In this document: positions 16,134 through 25,194 of the stretch, in pieces
How the letters are laid out: the number at the start of each line of letters is the position of its first letter
How positions within the stretch are numbered: the first letter of the stretch is position 1
Source: Butyricicoccus pullicaecorum
Lineage (GTDB): Bacteria > Bacillota > Clostridia > Oscillospirales > Butyricicoccaceae
Reading direction: 5' to 3'
DNA length: 64,000 bases
NCBI GenBank assembly: GCA_018366035.1
Contig: JAGZIW010000004.1
Location: 72,427-136,426 of the forward strand
Notes under the pieces: generated by a model
Told to the model about the DNA's origin: nothing
Seen by the model: the letters and a program-made list of their open reading frames with translations, nothing else
Databases searched by the model: none
Program-made: the position numbers and the translations under genes

Positions 16134-17405
16134 TTAATGCACATATTCAAATTCCAACTCACCAATGACAACAGGATCGCCTTCCTGTACTCCCATCGCC
16201 TCCAACCGGTCATATACACCAGCATTTTTGAGCATACGATCCATATACAGTCTGGACTCATAATCATCTGTGTTGACGCTTCCCATGATTTTTTCAATCC
16301 ATGCACCGCCAACTACATAATAGTCCTCTATCTTTTCAACGGTGATATCGCGCTCAGTGACCGTCTCCTCTGTCTGTACGAACTCCGGCTCATAGACAAA
16401 CACCGGCGGCAGTTCCTTGAGCATTTCCCACGTCTTATGGATCAGCTCCTGCACGCCCTGTCCGGTCGCGGCAGAAAGTTCCAGAAATCCAAAGCCATGC
16501 TCCTGTGCATATTTGCGTAATTTTTCTACCGGTTCACGATTTTCTCCCAACAGGTCGGTTTTATTTGCGACAATGATTTGTGGGCGAGACGCCAAAAATT
16601 CACTATATCCAACAAGTTCACGGTTGATGGTCTCAACATCTTCGAGCGGGTCTCTGCCCTCACTGCCAGCTGCATCGACAAGATGCAGGAGCAAACGGCA
16701 GCGGTCAATATGACGCAGGAAGTCATGTCCCAGACCAGCGCCCTCAGCTGCCCCCTCAATGATGCCGGGAATGTCCGCCATTACGAAGGACTGCTCCTCA
16801 GCTACGCGTACCACACCCAGATTGGGAATCAGGGTTGTAAAATGATAGTTGGCAATCTTCGGACGCGCCGCCGAAACCACTGAAAGCAGGGTCGATTTTC
16901 CAACATTTGGGAAACCTACCAAGCCCACATCTGCAAGCAGTTTCAGTTCCAGCGTGATTTCCATTTCAACGCCTGCCTGTCCCGGCTTTGCAAAGCGCGG
17001 TGTCTGACGGGTTGGAGTGGCAAAATGCGTGTTGCCCCAACCGCCATTGCCGCCCTTTGCCGCAACAAAGGGTTCATCGCCTGAAAGGTCCTGAATCACC
17101 TGCCCTGTCTGGCGGTCACGAATGATGGTTCCGCGCGGCACGCGAATCACAAGATTTGCGCCATCTTTGCCCTTCATTCGCTTTCCCATACCATTTTCGC
17201 CGTTGGCAGCCACATATTTCTTTTTATAGCGGAAATCGAGCAAAGTAGATAAATTATCGTCTACCTGAAAAATCACTGAGCCGCCGCGTCCGCCATCTCC
17301 GCCGTCCGGCCCGCCCGATGCAACATACTTTTCGCGATGGAAGCTGACCTTGCCATCGCCGCCCTTACCGGACGCAATTTTAATTTTTGCTACGTCAATA
17401 AACAT
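16134..17405 (-). CDS. obgE: Obg family GTPase
   Basis: A 423-residue ObgE/CgtA that associates with the 50S subunit and acts in ribosome assembly, and in Bacillus also in sporulation entry. It has the glycine-rich Obg fold (residues 1-157: SGKGGDGKVSFHREK, GGPDGGDGGRGG), the G domain with GFPNVGKST at ~165, DIPGIIEGAAEG and NKTD, and a C-terminal OCT domain (~345-423). Length matches Firmicutes Obg. It is last in the rplU-prp-rpmA-obgE run, separated from rpmA by an attenuator-like hairpin. Confidence 0.97.
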   Translation of the reverse strand: MFIDVAKIKIASGKGGDGKVSFHREKYVASGGPDGGDGGRGGSVIFQVDDNLSTLLDFRYKKKYVAANGENGMGKRMKGKDGANLVIRVPRGTIIRDRQTGQVIQDLSGDEPFVAAKGGNGGWGNTHFATPTRQTPRFAKPGQAGVEMEITLELKLLADVGLVGFPNVGKSTLLSVVSAARPKIANYHFTTLIPNLGVVRVAEEQSFVMADIPGIIEGAAEGAGLGHDFLRHIDRCRLLLHLVDAAGSEGRDPLEDVETINRELVGYSEFLASRPQIIVANKTDLLGENREPVEKLRKYAQEHGFGFLELSAATGQGVQELIHKTWEMLKELPPVFVYEPEFVQTEETVTERDITVEKIEDYYVVGGAWIEKIMGSVNTDDYESRLYMDRMLKNAGVYDRLEAMGVQEGDPVVIGELEFEYVH

Positions 17406-17435
17406 ATTTTTTCCTCATCAGTCGGACAAGATGTG

Positions 17436-17468
17436 TGAAAAAACAAAATCCCGGAAAATTCCGAGATT
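17436..17468 (-). terminator. Terminator or attenuator between rpmA and obgE
   Basis: AATCTCGGAA pairs with TTCCGGGATT (17447-17468), followed on the minus strand by TTGTTTTTT. It probably lowers obgE transcription relative to the ribosomal genes. Confidence 0.7.
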
Positions 17469-17487
17469 CTGTCCATAAGCTATTTGA

Positions 17488-17769
17488 TTACTGTACTTCG
17501 TAAACAGAAACGCGCTTGCGGTCCTTGCCTACGCGCTCAAAGCGAACTACACCGGTAACCTTCGCAAACAGGGTATCATCAGAACCCTTACCAACGTTGA
17601 CACCCGGGTGAATCTTTGTACCGCGCTGACGAACGAGAATGTTGCCAGCCGGAACAACCTGACCATCAGCACGCTTGACGCCAAGGCGCTTTGCCTCGGA
17701 ATCACGGCCGTTCTTAGTCGAACCTACGCCCTTCTTATGTGCGAAAAACTGTAAGCTAATCTGCAGCAT
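17488..17769 (-). CDS. rpmA: Ribosomal protein bL27 with cleavable N-terminus
   Basis: A 93-residue L27. The N-terminus MLQISLQFFAHKKG has the Firmicutes extension cut off after the FF pair by the protease Prp, which exposes the AHKKG tail that reaches the peptidyl-transferase centre. The start at 17769 follows GGAGGTG; the upstream in-frame ATG would lie inside prp. The gene overlaps the 3' end of prp by 14 bases, so the substrate and its protease are translationally linked. Confidence 0.98.
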   Translation of the reverse strand: MLQISLQFFAHKKGVGSTKNGRDSEAKRLGVKRADGQVVPAGNILVRQRGTKIHPGVNVGKGSDDTLFAKVTGVVRFERVGKDRKRVSVYEVQ

Positions 17770-18091
17770 CGTTGTACACCTCCGTAACATGGATAAACTG
17801 TGAATAGTTTTGCTCCAGCTCAGACAAATGCAGGTAAAACGCCTGAAAAGCAGCCTGCCCCTCTGTCATCTGATTTTTGGGTAATGTCAGCCGAATATGT
17901 GCGCCTTCATTCTCAATCAAAGTATCAACTGCAATCTTCTGCACATCAAAAAGGAGTGCATGAATGAGCTGAACCGAGCTGGATATCGCAGCACAGACGA
18001 TATCCTCACCTTGCTCTGCAAAGCCTGCATGACCGATGAGGTCAACAGCTGTATAGCCGTGCTGTGTGCGATAAAAAGTGACTTTCGTCAT
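17756..18091 (-). CDS. prp: Ribosomal-processing cysteine protease Prp
   Basis: A 111-residue Prp protease, essential in Firmicutes that carry the L27 extension. The catalytic dyad is visible as His21 in GHAGFA and Cys33 in DIVCAAISS. It sits, as usual, between rplU (five bases upstream) and rpmA. Its product removes the first nine or so residues of bL27 during ribosome maturation. Confidence 0.95.
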   Translation of the reverse strand: MTKVTFYRTQHGYTAVDLIGHAGFAEQGEDIVCAAISSSVQLIHALLFDVQKIAVDTLIENEGAHIRLTLPKNQMTEGQAAFQAFYLHLSELEQNYSQFIHVTEVYNDAAD

Positions 18092-18096
18092 TTCAT

Positions 18097-18408
18097 TTAC
18101 GCCTTGATTGCGCCAATGGTTACCTTAGTGTAAGGCTGTCTGTGACCCTGACGCTTTCTGTAACCCTTCTTCGGCTTCATCTTGAAGATGTTGATCTTCT
18201 TCTGCTTGCCGGTCTTGTCAGCAGTACCAGTTACGGTAGCGCCTTCAACAAACGGTGCGCCAACCTTGAGGTCTGCGCCCTCACCAACTGCAAGCACCTG
18301 ATCAAAAGTTACAGTCGCGCCGTCCTCTACGCCGAGTTTCTCAACATAGATTACATCGCCCTCAGATACCTTGTACTGCTTGCCACCAGTTACTAAAATT
18401 GCATACAT
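18097..18408 (-). CDS. rplU: Ribosomal protein bL21
   Basis: A 103-residue L21 of standard length. It opens with MYAILVTGGKQYKV and ends with the basic KPKKGYRKRQGHRQPYTK tail typical of the family. First gene of the rplU-prp-rpmA-obgE operon, behind a structured leader. Confidence 0.98.
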   Translation of the reverse strand: MYAILVTGGKQYKVSEGDVIYVEKLGVEDGATVTFDQVLAVGEGADLKVGAPFVEGATVTGTADKTGKQKKINIFKMKPKKGYRKRQGHRQPYTKVTIGAIKA

Positions 18409-18505
18409 TGCGGTAGCACCTCTCTTTCGTTATTAGAGTCACGCTCGTGCGGGCGGTGTCGCCTTTGGACACACTTCACCTGCCCGTTTTGATGCGGCTT
18501 TTCAT
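18409..18505 (-). promoter_or_regulatory. Structured rplU leader (L21 leader-like)
   Basis: The ~95-base 5' UTR contains nested pairing: GGGC with GCCC enclosing GTGTGTCC/GGCGACAC around an AAA loop. Position and shape fit the autoregulatory L21 leader known in Firmicutes; a covariance search was not possible. Confidence 0.45.
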
Positions 18506-18534
18506 ATGATAACAGAAATCCAGCTTTCTGTCAA
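18506..18534 (-). promoter_or_regulatory. rplU operon promoter
   Basis: TTGACA, 17 bases, TATCAT on the minus strand, 98 bases upstream of rplU. Confidence 0.8.
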
Positions 18535-18543
18535 TCACTTTTG

Positions 18544-18585
18544 ACAAAAAAATTCATATTGCGGACAAATTCTGTGTTCCGCAAT
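18544..18585 (-). terminator. folD operon terminator
   Basis: ATTGCGGA pairs with TCCGCAAT (18558-18585). ATGAATTTTTTTG follows on the minus strand. Confidence 0.7.
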
Positions 18586-18645
18586 AATCCAGACTGTGTG
18601 ATTTCCTAGTCCTCTACAAATCCATTCACAATATATGACAAGCTC

Positions 18646-19494
18646 TCATTTCTGAAGGGAAAGCTGTGCTGCCTTGAGCGTATTTTTCATGAGCATTGTA
18701 ATGGTCATTGGGCCAACACCGCCCGGGACAGGCGTCATATAGCCTGCCGTCTCGGCAACGTCCGGCGCAACGTCACCACACAGCCTGCCATCTACGCGGT
18801 TCATACCAACATCAATGACAACCGCCCCCGACTTGACCATATCGCGCGTTACAAAACCGGCACGCCCTACGGCTGCGACCAAAATATCGGCTTCGCGGCA
18901 AATATCCGCAAGCTGCTCTGTCTTGCTGTGGCAGATGGTCACGGTACCATTTCGGTGCAGCAAGAGCATACTCATCGGCTTGCCCACAATATTGGAGCGC
19001 CCAATCACAACACAGCGCTTGCCGCTTGGGTCGATTCCATAGGCGTCCAAAAGCTCCATCACGCCCGCCGGTGTACAGGGCAGAAAATCAAAATTTCCAA
19101 TCATGATTTTGCCGACATTGGACGAATGGAATGCATCGACATCTTTTCGTGCGTCAATTGCAGCGATCACCGTCTCCTCCCGAATGTGCTTGGGAAGCGG
19201 AAGCTGGCATAAGATCCCATGGATCCGCGGGTTTTGGTTCAGCTCATCAATCAGCCCCAGCAGTTCATTCTCTTCCGTCTCAGCCGGCAGTACATACTTT
19301 TCGCTGTAAAATCCACATTCCGCGCATGCCTTTTCCTTATTGCGCACATACACCTGACTTGCCGGATCCTCGCCCACCAAGATCACTGCCAGCCCGGGCC
19401 GCACGCCATTCTCCTCCAGCCTGCGGGTCTGCTCCAAAATCTGTCCTCTTACCTGAACGGACAGCGCCTTTCCGTCCATTAAAACTGCACTCAT
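18646..19494 (-). CDS. folD: Bifunctional methylenetetrahydrofolate dehydrogenase/methenyltetrahydrofolate cyclohydrolase
   Basis: A 282-residue FolD that interconverts 5,10-methylene-, methenyl- and 10-formyl-tetrahydrofolate using NADP. Motifs include the catalytic YVRNKEKAC lysine near residue 55, QLPLPKH near 100, VVIGRSNIVGKP in the nucleotide site, and the closing TPVPGGVGPMT. The start at 19494 overlaps the lgt stop by four bases; the longer frame lies inside lgt. Last gene of ymfF-ymfH-lgt-folD. Confidence 0.97.
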   Translation of the reverse strand: MSAVLMDGKALSVQVRGQILEQTRRLEENGVRPGLAVILVGEDPASQVYVRNKEKACAECGFYSEKYVLPAETEENELLGLIDELNQNPRIHGILCQLPLPKHIREETVIAAIDARKDVDAFHSSNVGKIMIGNFDFLPCTPAGVMELLDAYGIDPSGKRCVVIGRSNIVGKPMSMLLLHRNGTVTICHSKTEQLADICREADILVAAVGRAGFVTRDMVKSGAVVIDVGMNRVDGRLCGDVAPDVAETAGYMTPVPGGVGPMTITMLMKNTLKAAQLSLQK

Positions 19495-20351
19495 GCTTGT
19501 GTCTCCTTTGCTTCTTGTCGAATTGCTCGGGGATCCGCATGCGGATTCCAGAGCTGTGTCAGTGTCTTTACCTGCTTTTTCAGGCATATTGCCATGAGTA
19601 CGATACCCACGATACAGGAAACCACCGCAACCAGCTGTGAAACGCGGATCCCTGTTGCTCCAATATACAGGCTGTCCGTTCGAAGTCCCTCAATCCACGC
19701 ACGTCCTGCGCCATACCAAATGAGATAGGATAAAAAGATCTGTCCGCGGAAGCGATAACACTTTTTAGACAGGATATGCAAGATGAAAAATCCAACCAAA
19801 TTCCACAGCGATTCATATAGGAATGTGGGGTGGAATGGCCCCTCCCCGTTGACTGTCATGCCCAGAATACGGTCTGTCACTGTACCATGTGCCTCACCGT
19901 TGACAAAATTGCCCCAGCGTCCAATGCACTGTCCAATCAGCAGTCCAAGCGCTGCCACATCAAAGGTTGCCGGAATACTGATTTTTTTGTGCCGTCCATA
20001 GAGTCCGACTGCAAGCAGCGCCCCTATGACACCGCCGTAGATTGCAATGCCTCCATTCCATATCGCAATAATCTCGCTCGGATTCTGGCTGTAATAGTCC
20101 CATTCCCACACAACATAATACAAGCGGGCACATACAATTGCAGCGGGCAAGGCAAGCAGCACCGCATCAAACAGCATGTCACTGGTAAATCCAAAATCCG
20201 AAATGCGCTTGCTGCAATAAAAGAGTGCCAAGGCAAAGCCAAATGCGATAATAATGCCATACCAATAAATATCTTTTCCAAATAACGAAAATGCTACACG
20301 GTTGACTGTGACAGAAAGTCCCAGCGCCGGAAACGCAATTACATTTTCCAT
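19491..20351 (-). CDS. lgt: Prolipoprotein diacylglyceryl transferase
   Basis: A 286-residue membrane enzyme that transfers diacylglycerol from phosphatidylglycerol to the lipobox cysteine of prolipoproteins. It has about seven helices, the Lgt signature GRWGNFVNGEAHG near residue 140, and HPTFLYES further on. The window's lipoprotein at 901-1287 is one likely substrate. It sits 14 bases downstream of ymfH and overlaps folD. Confidence 0.96.
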   Translation of the reverse strand: MENVIAFPALGLSVTVNRVAFSLFGKDIYWYGIIIAFGFALALFYCSKRISDFGFTSDMLFDAVLLALPAAIVCARLYYVVWEWDYYSQNPSEIIAIWNGGIAIYGGVIGALLAVGLYGRHKKISIPATFDVAALGLLIGQCIGRWGNFVNGEAHGTVTDRILGMTVNGEGPFHPTFLYESLWNLVGFFILHILSKKCYRFRGQIFLSYLIWYGAGRAWIEGLRTDSLYIGATGIRVSQLVAVVSCIVGIVLMAICLKKQVKTLTQLWNPHADPRAIRQEAKETQA

Positions 20352-20365
20352 GCTTTCGCCTTTCT

Positions 20366-21637
20366 TTACTTTGTCTCAGCAGGCAATACAACCGACAGCG
20401 TCATGCGGTCGGGCTGCGCCCAGCGCACGAACATCTGCTGTATCTCCTGCTTGGTGATGGTATCATACAGCTGCGCAAAATTCAAACAGCATTCATTTGC
20501 AAAGCTGCTTTCTGCCTGTGCGCGGCAAAGCTCATCTGGCTGATCCAGCACACGGACATTCAGCCCATAGCATGCCTTTTTCATGCGGTCAAACAGCGCG
20601 TCCTCGATGCCATGCGCAGCATATAGCCGCACCTGCTCTGCCACGCAGTCACGCACTGCATAAGGGTCTTTGCTCTCGCCGCCCATCAGCGCCGCTGCCG
20701 CGTCCGGCAGCAGAGTATAGCTGCTCTCAAAGCCGCGCGTGACAAGGCGATCCTGATACAGCGATACAAAGAGAGGAGCGGTATTGCCGCATAAGATCCG
20801 CGCTGCCAACTCGCCCACCATCTGACGGCGCACACGGCTTTCTCCCTGCGCAAGCGGCAGGTCTTTGATGCCCAGCATAAAACTTGGTCGGGAGACAGCC
20901 ATATGATGCGTAACCTCTGCCGCCGCCACTGTCTCCTGCCTTGTTCCATAGTGTCTTGCCGCGACCTTTGCCGCAGTTTTTGGGGACAAGTCTCTTGCGA
21001 TTTGTACAATGCGGTCAAAATCGGCATTGCCGCTCACAACAAGACTCATATTCGTCGGGCTGTAAAATGCCTTATGGCACAGAAACAAAATTTCTGGTGT
21101 GATTTCTGCAATGCTCTGTACACTGCCCGCAATCGAAGTATTGACCGGATGCACATGGTACATACCCTCAAAAACACCCACATAGGTTTTCCAGCTTGGA
21201 GTATCCTCCATCATATTGATTTCCTGGGCAATGATCCCCTTTTCTTTTTGCACATTTTCCTCTGTAAAGTAAGGAGTAAACACAAACCGAAATAAAATAT
21301 CCAGATTCTTTTCCAATGCGTCGGTACAAGAAAAATAGTAGGCGGTCATGGCATAGCTTGTAAAGGCATTCGGAGAGGCGCCGGTCTGCCCAAACTTTTG
21401 CAGCGCATTGCCGTCGGCGTCCTCAAACATCTTATGCTCCAGAAAATGTGCGACGCCCGCCGGTGTGTCGTAGGTCACCCCGTCCATTGTAAAGGTGCGG
21501 TCAACCGCGCCAAAATTGGTTGCCAGCATCGCAAAGGTTTTCGAGAATCCCTGTTTGGGGATATAATATATGTGCAGTCCATTTTCCAGAACGGTATGCT
21601 CCATTTCCATACCCAAGGCTTCAAAGCGCTGTCTCAT
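20366..21637 (-). CDS. ymfH: M16-family peptidase, YmfH type
   Basis: A 423-residue zinc peptidase-like protein with an intact inverted zinc motif HFLEH near residue 68, and ENVQKEKGIIAQEI carrying the downstream Glu. In Bacillus the YmfF/YmfH pair is linked to the 5-aminopentanol modification of elongation factor P. The start at 21637 overlaps ymfF by four bases and removes a 48-residue spurious extension. M16 proteins act as pairs of an active and an inactive chain; this is the active one. The EF-P role is by homology only. Confidence 0.88.
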   Translation of the reverse strand: MRQRFEALGMEMEHTVLENGLHIYYIPKQGFSKTFAMLATNFGAVDRTFTMDGVTYDTPAGVAHFLEHKMFEDADGNALQKFGQTGASPNAFTSYAMTAYYFSCTDALEKNLDILFRFVFTPYFTEENVQKEKGIIAQEINMMEDTPSWKTYVGVFEGMYHVHPVNTSIAGSVQSIAEITPEILFLCHKAFYSPTNMSLVVSGNADFDRIVQIARDLSPKTAAKVAARHYGTRQETVAAAEVTHHMAVSRPSFMLGIKDLPLAQGESRVRRQMVGELAARILCGNTAPLFVSLYQDRLVTRGFESSYTLLPDAAAALMGGESKDPYAVRDCVAEQVRLYAAHGIEDALFDRMKKACYGLNVRVLDQPDELCRAQAESSFANECCLNFAQLYDTITKQEIQQMFVRWAQPDRMTLSVVLPAETK

Positions 21638-22905
21638 ACACCCACCCCCTTTATAAAATAGATGAGATCCAGACCAATATGGCGTCCGACAGTCATGACC
21701 TGCCCCCGCTCCACGCGGGAAAGACACGCGATCAGCTCCTCCGGTGTCTGAGTACAGCCCGCAATGGACTGTCTCTGCCAATAATACTCAAGAGACAGCG
21801 GGCTGTCCTGCATGGAACGCACGTTGTTGATGACCGTCCGACGCGCATTGTCCAGTTCCTCCTGTGTCAGACCGCCGCTGTGCAGATCCTCTATCTGCCA
21901 CAGGATTTCGGACAATGCTTCCTGATACTTTTCATTTTCAATGCCTGAGGCAATCATCATGATTCCCTTGAGTTTGTCAAGCGAAGCAGTGGCATAATAG
22001 CATAGAGAGCGCTTTTCACGCACATGGCAGAACAGGCGCGAGCCGGTGTAGCCGCCCAAAACCGCCGCAAACAGCATCAGTGCCGGATACTGTTCCTCTG
22101 CCCCTGTCAGCCCTGTGCGCAGTCCAAGGGTCAGCTTGCCCTGTACGACCTGCATTTCCTCGGTCACGGTACGCACCGCGCGGTGAATTCGGCAGGCGTC
22201 CACCTGTGGGCAATAACGCAGGGCACTCTCCGGCAGCTTGAGTCCTTTCTGATAGGCTTGTGCCACCAGCGCTGCCTGCGCTGTGCCGCAATAAAACAGT
22301 TCAACGCGTGCAGTCCGCAGAATTTCCTGATAGGTTTGCCACACCGCCTGCATCGTCAAGTTCTGTGCCCCTTGCTCCGTACCATATTCGCACGCGCCAA
22401 ACGCCTCTCCGTCACACATAATTTCCTGTGCACGGCGCACCGCATAGCCGCTCGGATTGTTTTTGAGCGCCGCAATGCGGTCTCTGAGGTTTGCCCGTTC
22501 ACTCACAAATGCAGCCTCCGCAAACCGTCCCTGTTCCAGCGCCGGACGGCAAAGCAGCTCGGCAAGCAGCAGTGCGACCTGTTCCGTCAGACTGTCTCCA
22601 TCGGGTACACAGGACGCATCGATGCTGTCTGCCAGAAACCCAATCACAAGGCTCTCACCGGACTTGCGCACATAAGGCTCAATGCGTGCACCATACAGAC
22701 CATCAAGCGCCTGCCCCAAGGCAGACAGATTTGGATATCGTTCGGTTCCGCAATAGAGCAGATATGGTAAAATCGCCGCTGCTGCATTTTCTTTCGCCAG
22801 CGGGAGCACAAAAGCTGCGCTGAAGGCAGCCGTTTTGAACTGATCTGTTGTGATGCAGGTCAGCTGTATGCCCTCACCAAGCGACTGCTGTGTAAAGTTT
22901 TGCAT
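21634..22905 (-). CDS. ymfF: M16-family peptidase-like protein, YmfF type
   Basis: A 423-residue M16-fold protein lacking the HXXEH zinc motif: the corresponding segment reads LLYCGTERYPN. It is probably the non-catalytic partner of YmfH. The C-terminal half has the usual M16 tyrosine/arginine stretch (GSRLFCHVREKRSLCYYA). First gene of the operon, with a promoter at 22950-22978. The YmfI reductase of the same EF-P pathway lies at 54.9 kb, instead of adjacent as in Bacillus. Confidence 0.87.
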   Translation of the reverse strand: MQNFTQQSLGEGIQLTCITTDQFKTAAFSAAFVLPLAKENAAAAILPYLLYCGTERYPNLSALGQALDGLYGARIEPYVRKSGESLVIGFLADSIDASCVPDGDSLTEQVALLLAELLCRPALEQGRFAEAAFVSERANLRDRIAALKNNPSGYAVRRAQEIMCDGEAFGACEYGTEQGAQNLTMQAVWQTYQEILRTARVELFYCGTAQAALVAQAYQKGLKLPESALRYCPQVDACRIHRAVRTVTEEMQVVQGKLTLGLRTGLTGAEEQYPALMLFAAVLGGYTGSRLFCHVREKRSLCYYATASLDKLKGIMMIASGIENEKYQEALSEILWQIEDLHSGGLTQEELDNARRTVINNVRSMQDSPLSLEYYWQRQSIAGCTQTPEELIACLSRVERGQVMTVGRHIGLDLIYFIKGVGV

Positions 22906-22949
22906 AAAATATCCTTTCTTCCTATATTGAAATCAAAGAAACCAATTTT

Positions 22950-22978
22950 AGTATATCGCGGATATCCTGCAAAGTCCA
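22950..22978 (-). promoter_or_regulatory. ymfF-ymfH-lgt-folD promoter
   Basis: TGGACT, 17 bases, TATACT on the minus strand. Confidence 0.6.
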
Positions 22979-23029
22979 GCACACAGAATACAAACTTTAT
23001 GAAAACCATAAAAAAATTTACAGTTCCTC

Positions 23030-23061
23030 TTGACAGACACGCGGGCTTCGTGTAATATAAT
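23030..23061 (+). promoter_or_regulatory. ylxM-ffh operon promoter
   Basis: TTGACA at 23030; TAATAT at a 17-base spacing overlaps a TATAAT at a 20-base spacing. The same double -10 arrangement occurs before the lipoprotein gene at 1.3 kb. Confidence 0.6.
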
Positions 23062-23111
23062 TATCGTTGCAGTTGTAAAGTGTTCTGCTTTACACGGTGA
23101 GGAGGCTCGTT

Positions 23112-23477
23112 ATGAAAACCGATCCATTTATGTTGTGTCTCCTATTTGACTTCTACGGCGAAATGCTGACCGATAAGCAGCGAGAGCTTTTTGACCTTTA
23201 TTATAATGAGGATCTTTCTCTCTCGGAAATCGCCGAGCATGCCGGAATCACCCGTCAGGGTGTACGCGATGCAATCGTCCGCGCCGAACATACGCTGACC
23301 GATTTGGAAGAAAAGCTGCATCTGGTTTCTCGGTATGGCAAGATGGATCAGCACATAGACGCGCTTGCCAGTGAAGTCAAGATGCTTTCCCGCATCAATG
23401 CCAATTACATGCAGAATGCCGAGATTTCTAAAATCTTGGCACGTATGTCTGAGCATATTCACGCAATTACCGGTTGA
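23112..23477 (+). CDS. YlxM-family helix-turn-helix protein
   Basis: A 121-residue YlxM/UPF0122 protein. It has a sigma-like helix-turn-helix (LSLSEIAEHAGITRQGVRDAI, about residues 38-58) and a C-terminal coiled helix. It nearly always precedes ffh in Firmicutes and is thought to modulate the signal recognition particle; the precise role is unsettled. The ATG at 23112 follows GAGGAGG. First gene of the ffh-trmD run. Confidence 0.93.
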   Translation: MKTDPFMLCLLFDFYGEMLTDKQRELFDLYYNEDLSLSEIAEHAGITRQGVRDAIVRAEHTLTDLEEKLHLVSRYGKMDQHIDALASEVKMLSRINANYMQNAEISKILARMSEHIHAITG

Positions 23478-23508
23478 TTTTATATTCTGGAACACGACGG
23501 AGGCTATT

Positions 23509-24876
23509 ATGGCATTTGAAGGCTTAACCGAAAAAATTTCATCCGCCTTTAAGAAGCTGCGCGGACAGACTCGTCTGACCGAAGCCGATGTCAAGGAAGC
23601 CATGCGCGAAATTCGCCTTGCTTTGCTTGAGGCCGATGTAAACTTCAAGGTTACAAAGGATTTTATCAAGGCTGTGACCGAGCAGGCGACCGATGCTGAA
23701 ATTCTGGAAAGCCTATCCCCTGCACAGCAGGTCATCAAGATTGTAAATGAAGAGCTTGTCAAGCTGCTCGGCGGACAGGGTGCGCGCATTACCATCGCCC
23801 CCAATCCCCCCACCACCATTATGATGGTCGGCTTGCAGGGTGCCGGTAAAACGACAAACTGCGCAAAGCTTGCAGGCATGTTCAAAAAACAACAGCAGCG
23901 CCGTCCTCTGCTCGTTGCCTGTGACGTTTATCGTCCGGCAGCGATCGAACAGCTCAAGGTCGTCGGCAAACAGCTTGATATTCCGGTGTTCGAACAGGGA
24001 CAGGGCGATCCGGTCGAGATCGCAAAAGCCGGCATTGCCCACGCAAAGAAAAACGGCTTTGACATGGTGTTTCTGGATACCGCCGGCCGCCTGCATATCG
24101 ACGAAGCGCTGATGGACGAACTCAAAAACATCAAGGCTGCCGTAAAGCCGCATGAAATCATGCTGGTTGTCGATGCGATGACCGGACAGGACGCAGTCAA
24201 TGTTGCACAAACCTTTGATGAGGTACTCGGCATTGACGGTGTACTCATGAGTAAAATGGACGGTGACGCCCGCGGCGGTGCTGCCCTTTCTGTAAAAGCC
24301 GTTACCGGCAAGCCCATCAAATATATTGGTACCGGTGAAAAGCTCGACAATATCGAGTCTTTCCACCCCGACCGCATGGCTTCCCGTATTCTCGGCATGG
24401 GTGATGTGCTCACCCTGATTGAAAAAGCACAGCAAAGCTTTGACCAAAAGCAGGCGGTCGAGGTTGCAAAAAAGATGTCTGCCGGAAAGCTGACTCTGAC
24501 AGATTTCTATGAGCAAATCCAACAGGTTAAAAACATGGGTTCCGTTGAGGATATGCTGGGCATGATCCCGGGCGTAGATGCAAAGGCCTTGGCAGGAGCA
24601 CAGCTGGACGGCAAAGCAATGGCGCATACCGAAGCCATTATCCAGTCTATGACCCCTAAGGAGCGGGAAAATCCTTCTATTATCAATTACAGCCGCAAAA
24701 AGCGTATTGCCGCTGGCTGCGGGCTTAAAATAGAAAAGGTCAACAAGCTGCTCAAGCAGTTTGAATCCATGCAAAAGATGACCAAACAGCTTGCAGGCAT
24801 GCAAAAGCGTGCCAAAAAGAAAAAGCGTAAAGGTGGTTTTGCCGGCTTTGGCGGCGGATTCCCCTTTCCATTCTAA
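23509..24876 (+). CDS. ffh: Signal recognition particle protein Ffh
   Basis: A 455-residue SRP54 homologue that targets nascent membrane and secreted proteins. It has the N domain (residues 1-85), the G domain with GLQGAGKTTNCAKLA at ~107, DTAGR and TKMDGDARGG-type SKMDGDARGG, and the methionine-rich M domain (~300-430) ending in the basic tail KKKKRKGGFAGFGGG. The ATG at 23509 gives the conserved opening MAFEGLTEKI. Follows ylxM by 31 bases. Confidence 0.98.
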   Translation: MAFEGLTEKISSAFKKLRGQTRLTEADVKEAMREIRLALLEADVNFKVTKDFIKAVTEQATDAEILESLSPAQQVIKIVNEELVKLLGGQGARITIAPNPPTTIMMVGLQGAGKTTNCAKLAGMFKKQQQRRPLLVACDVYRPAAIEQLKVVGKQLDIPVFEQGQGDPVEIAKAGIAHAKKNGFDMVFLDTAGRLHIDEALMDELKNIKAAVKPHEIMLVVDAMTGQDAVNVAQTFDEVLGIDGVLMSKMDGDARGGAALSVKAVTGKPIKYIGTGEKLDNIESFHPDRMASRILGMGDVLTLIEKAQQSFDQKQAVEVAKKMSAGKLTLTDFYEQIQQVKNMGSVEDMLGMIPGVDAKALAGAQLDGKAMAHTEAIIQSMTPKERENPSIINYSRKKRIAAGCGLKIEKVNKLLKQFESMQKMTKQLAGMQKRAKKKKRKGGFAGFGGGFPFPF

Positions 24877-24935
24877 CCAATGTTGTAAATGAACTTTACA
24901 AATAGATTTTGAAAGATTTCAAGGAGGTGAAATTT

Positions 24936-25175
24936 ATGGTAAAGATCAGACTTCGCAGAATGGGTGCCAAGAAGGCTCCTTTCTACCGTGTTGTTGTTGC
25001 TGACTCCCGCTATCCGCGTGACGGTCGCTTCATTGAGGAAATCGGCACTTATAATCCGATGACTTCTGACGCTGCAATTCAGATCGACGCTGAGCGTGCG
25101 CAGGCTTGGATCCAGAAGGGTGCACAGCCAACCGATACGGTTCGCGGTCTTCTGAAGAAGGCAGGCGTGCTCTAA
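24936..25175 (+). CDS. rpsP: Ribosomal protein bS16
   Basis: A 79-residue S16 of the 30S subunit (MVKIRLRRMGAKKAPFYR, DGRFIEEIGTYNP). The ATG at 24936 follows a strong AAGGAGGTG; an in-frame start 27 bases upstream is excluded by this site. Confidence 0.98.
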   Translation: MVKIRLRRMGAKKAPFYRVVVADSRYPRDGRFIEEIGTYNPMTSDAAIQIDAERAQAWIQKGAQPTDTVRGLLKKAGVL

Positions 25176-25194
25176 GGATAGTGAGGTTATGGAT

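Noticed and set aside
23713..24804. Minus-strand 363-codon frame opposite ffh
   Set aside because: Antisense shadow of ffh; no start signal.
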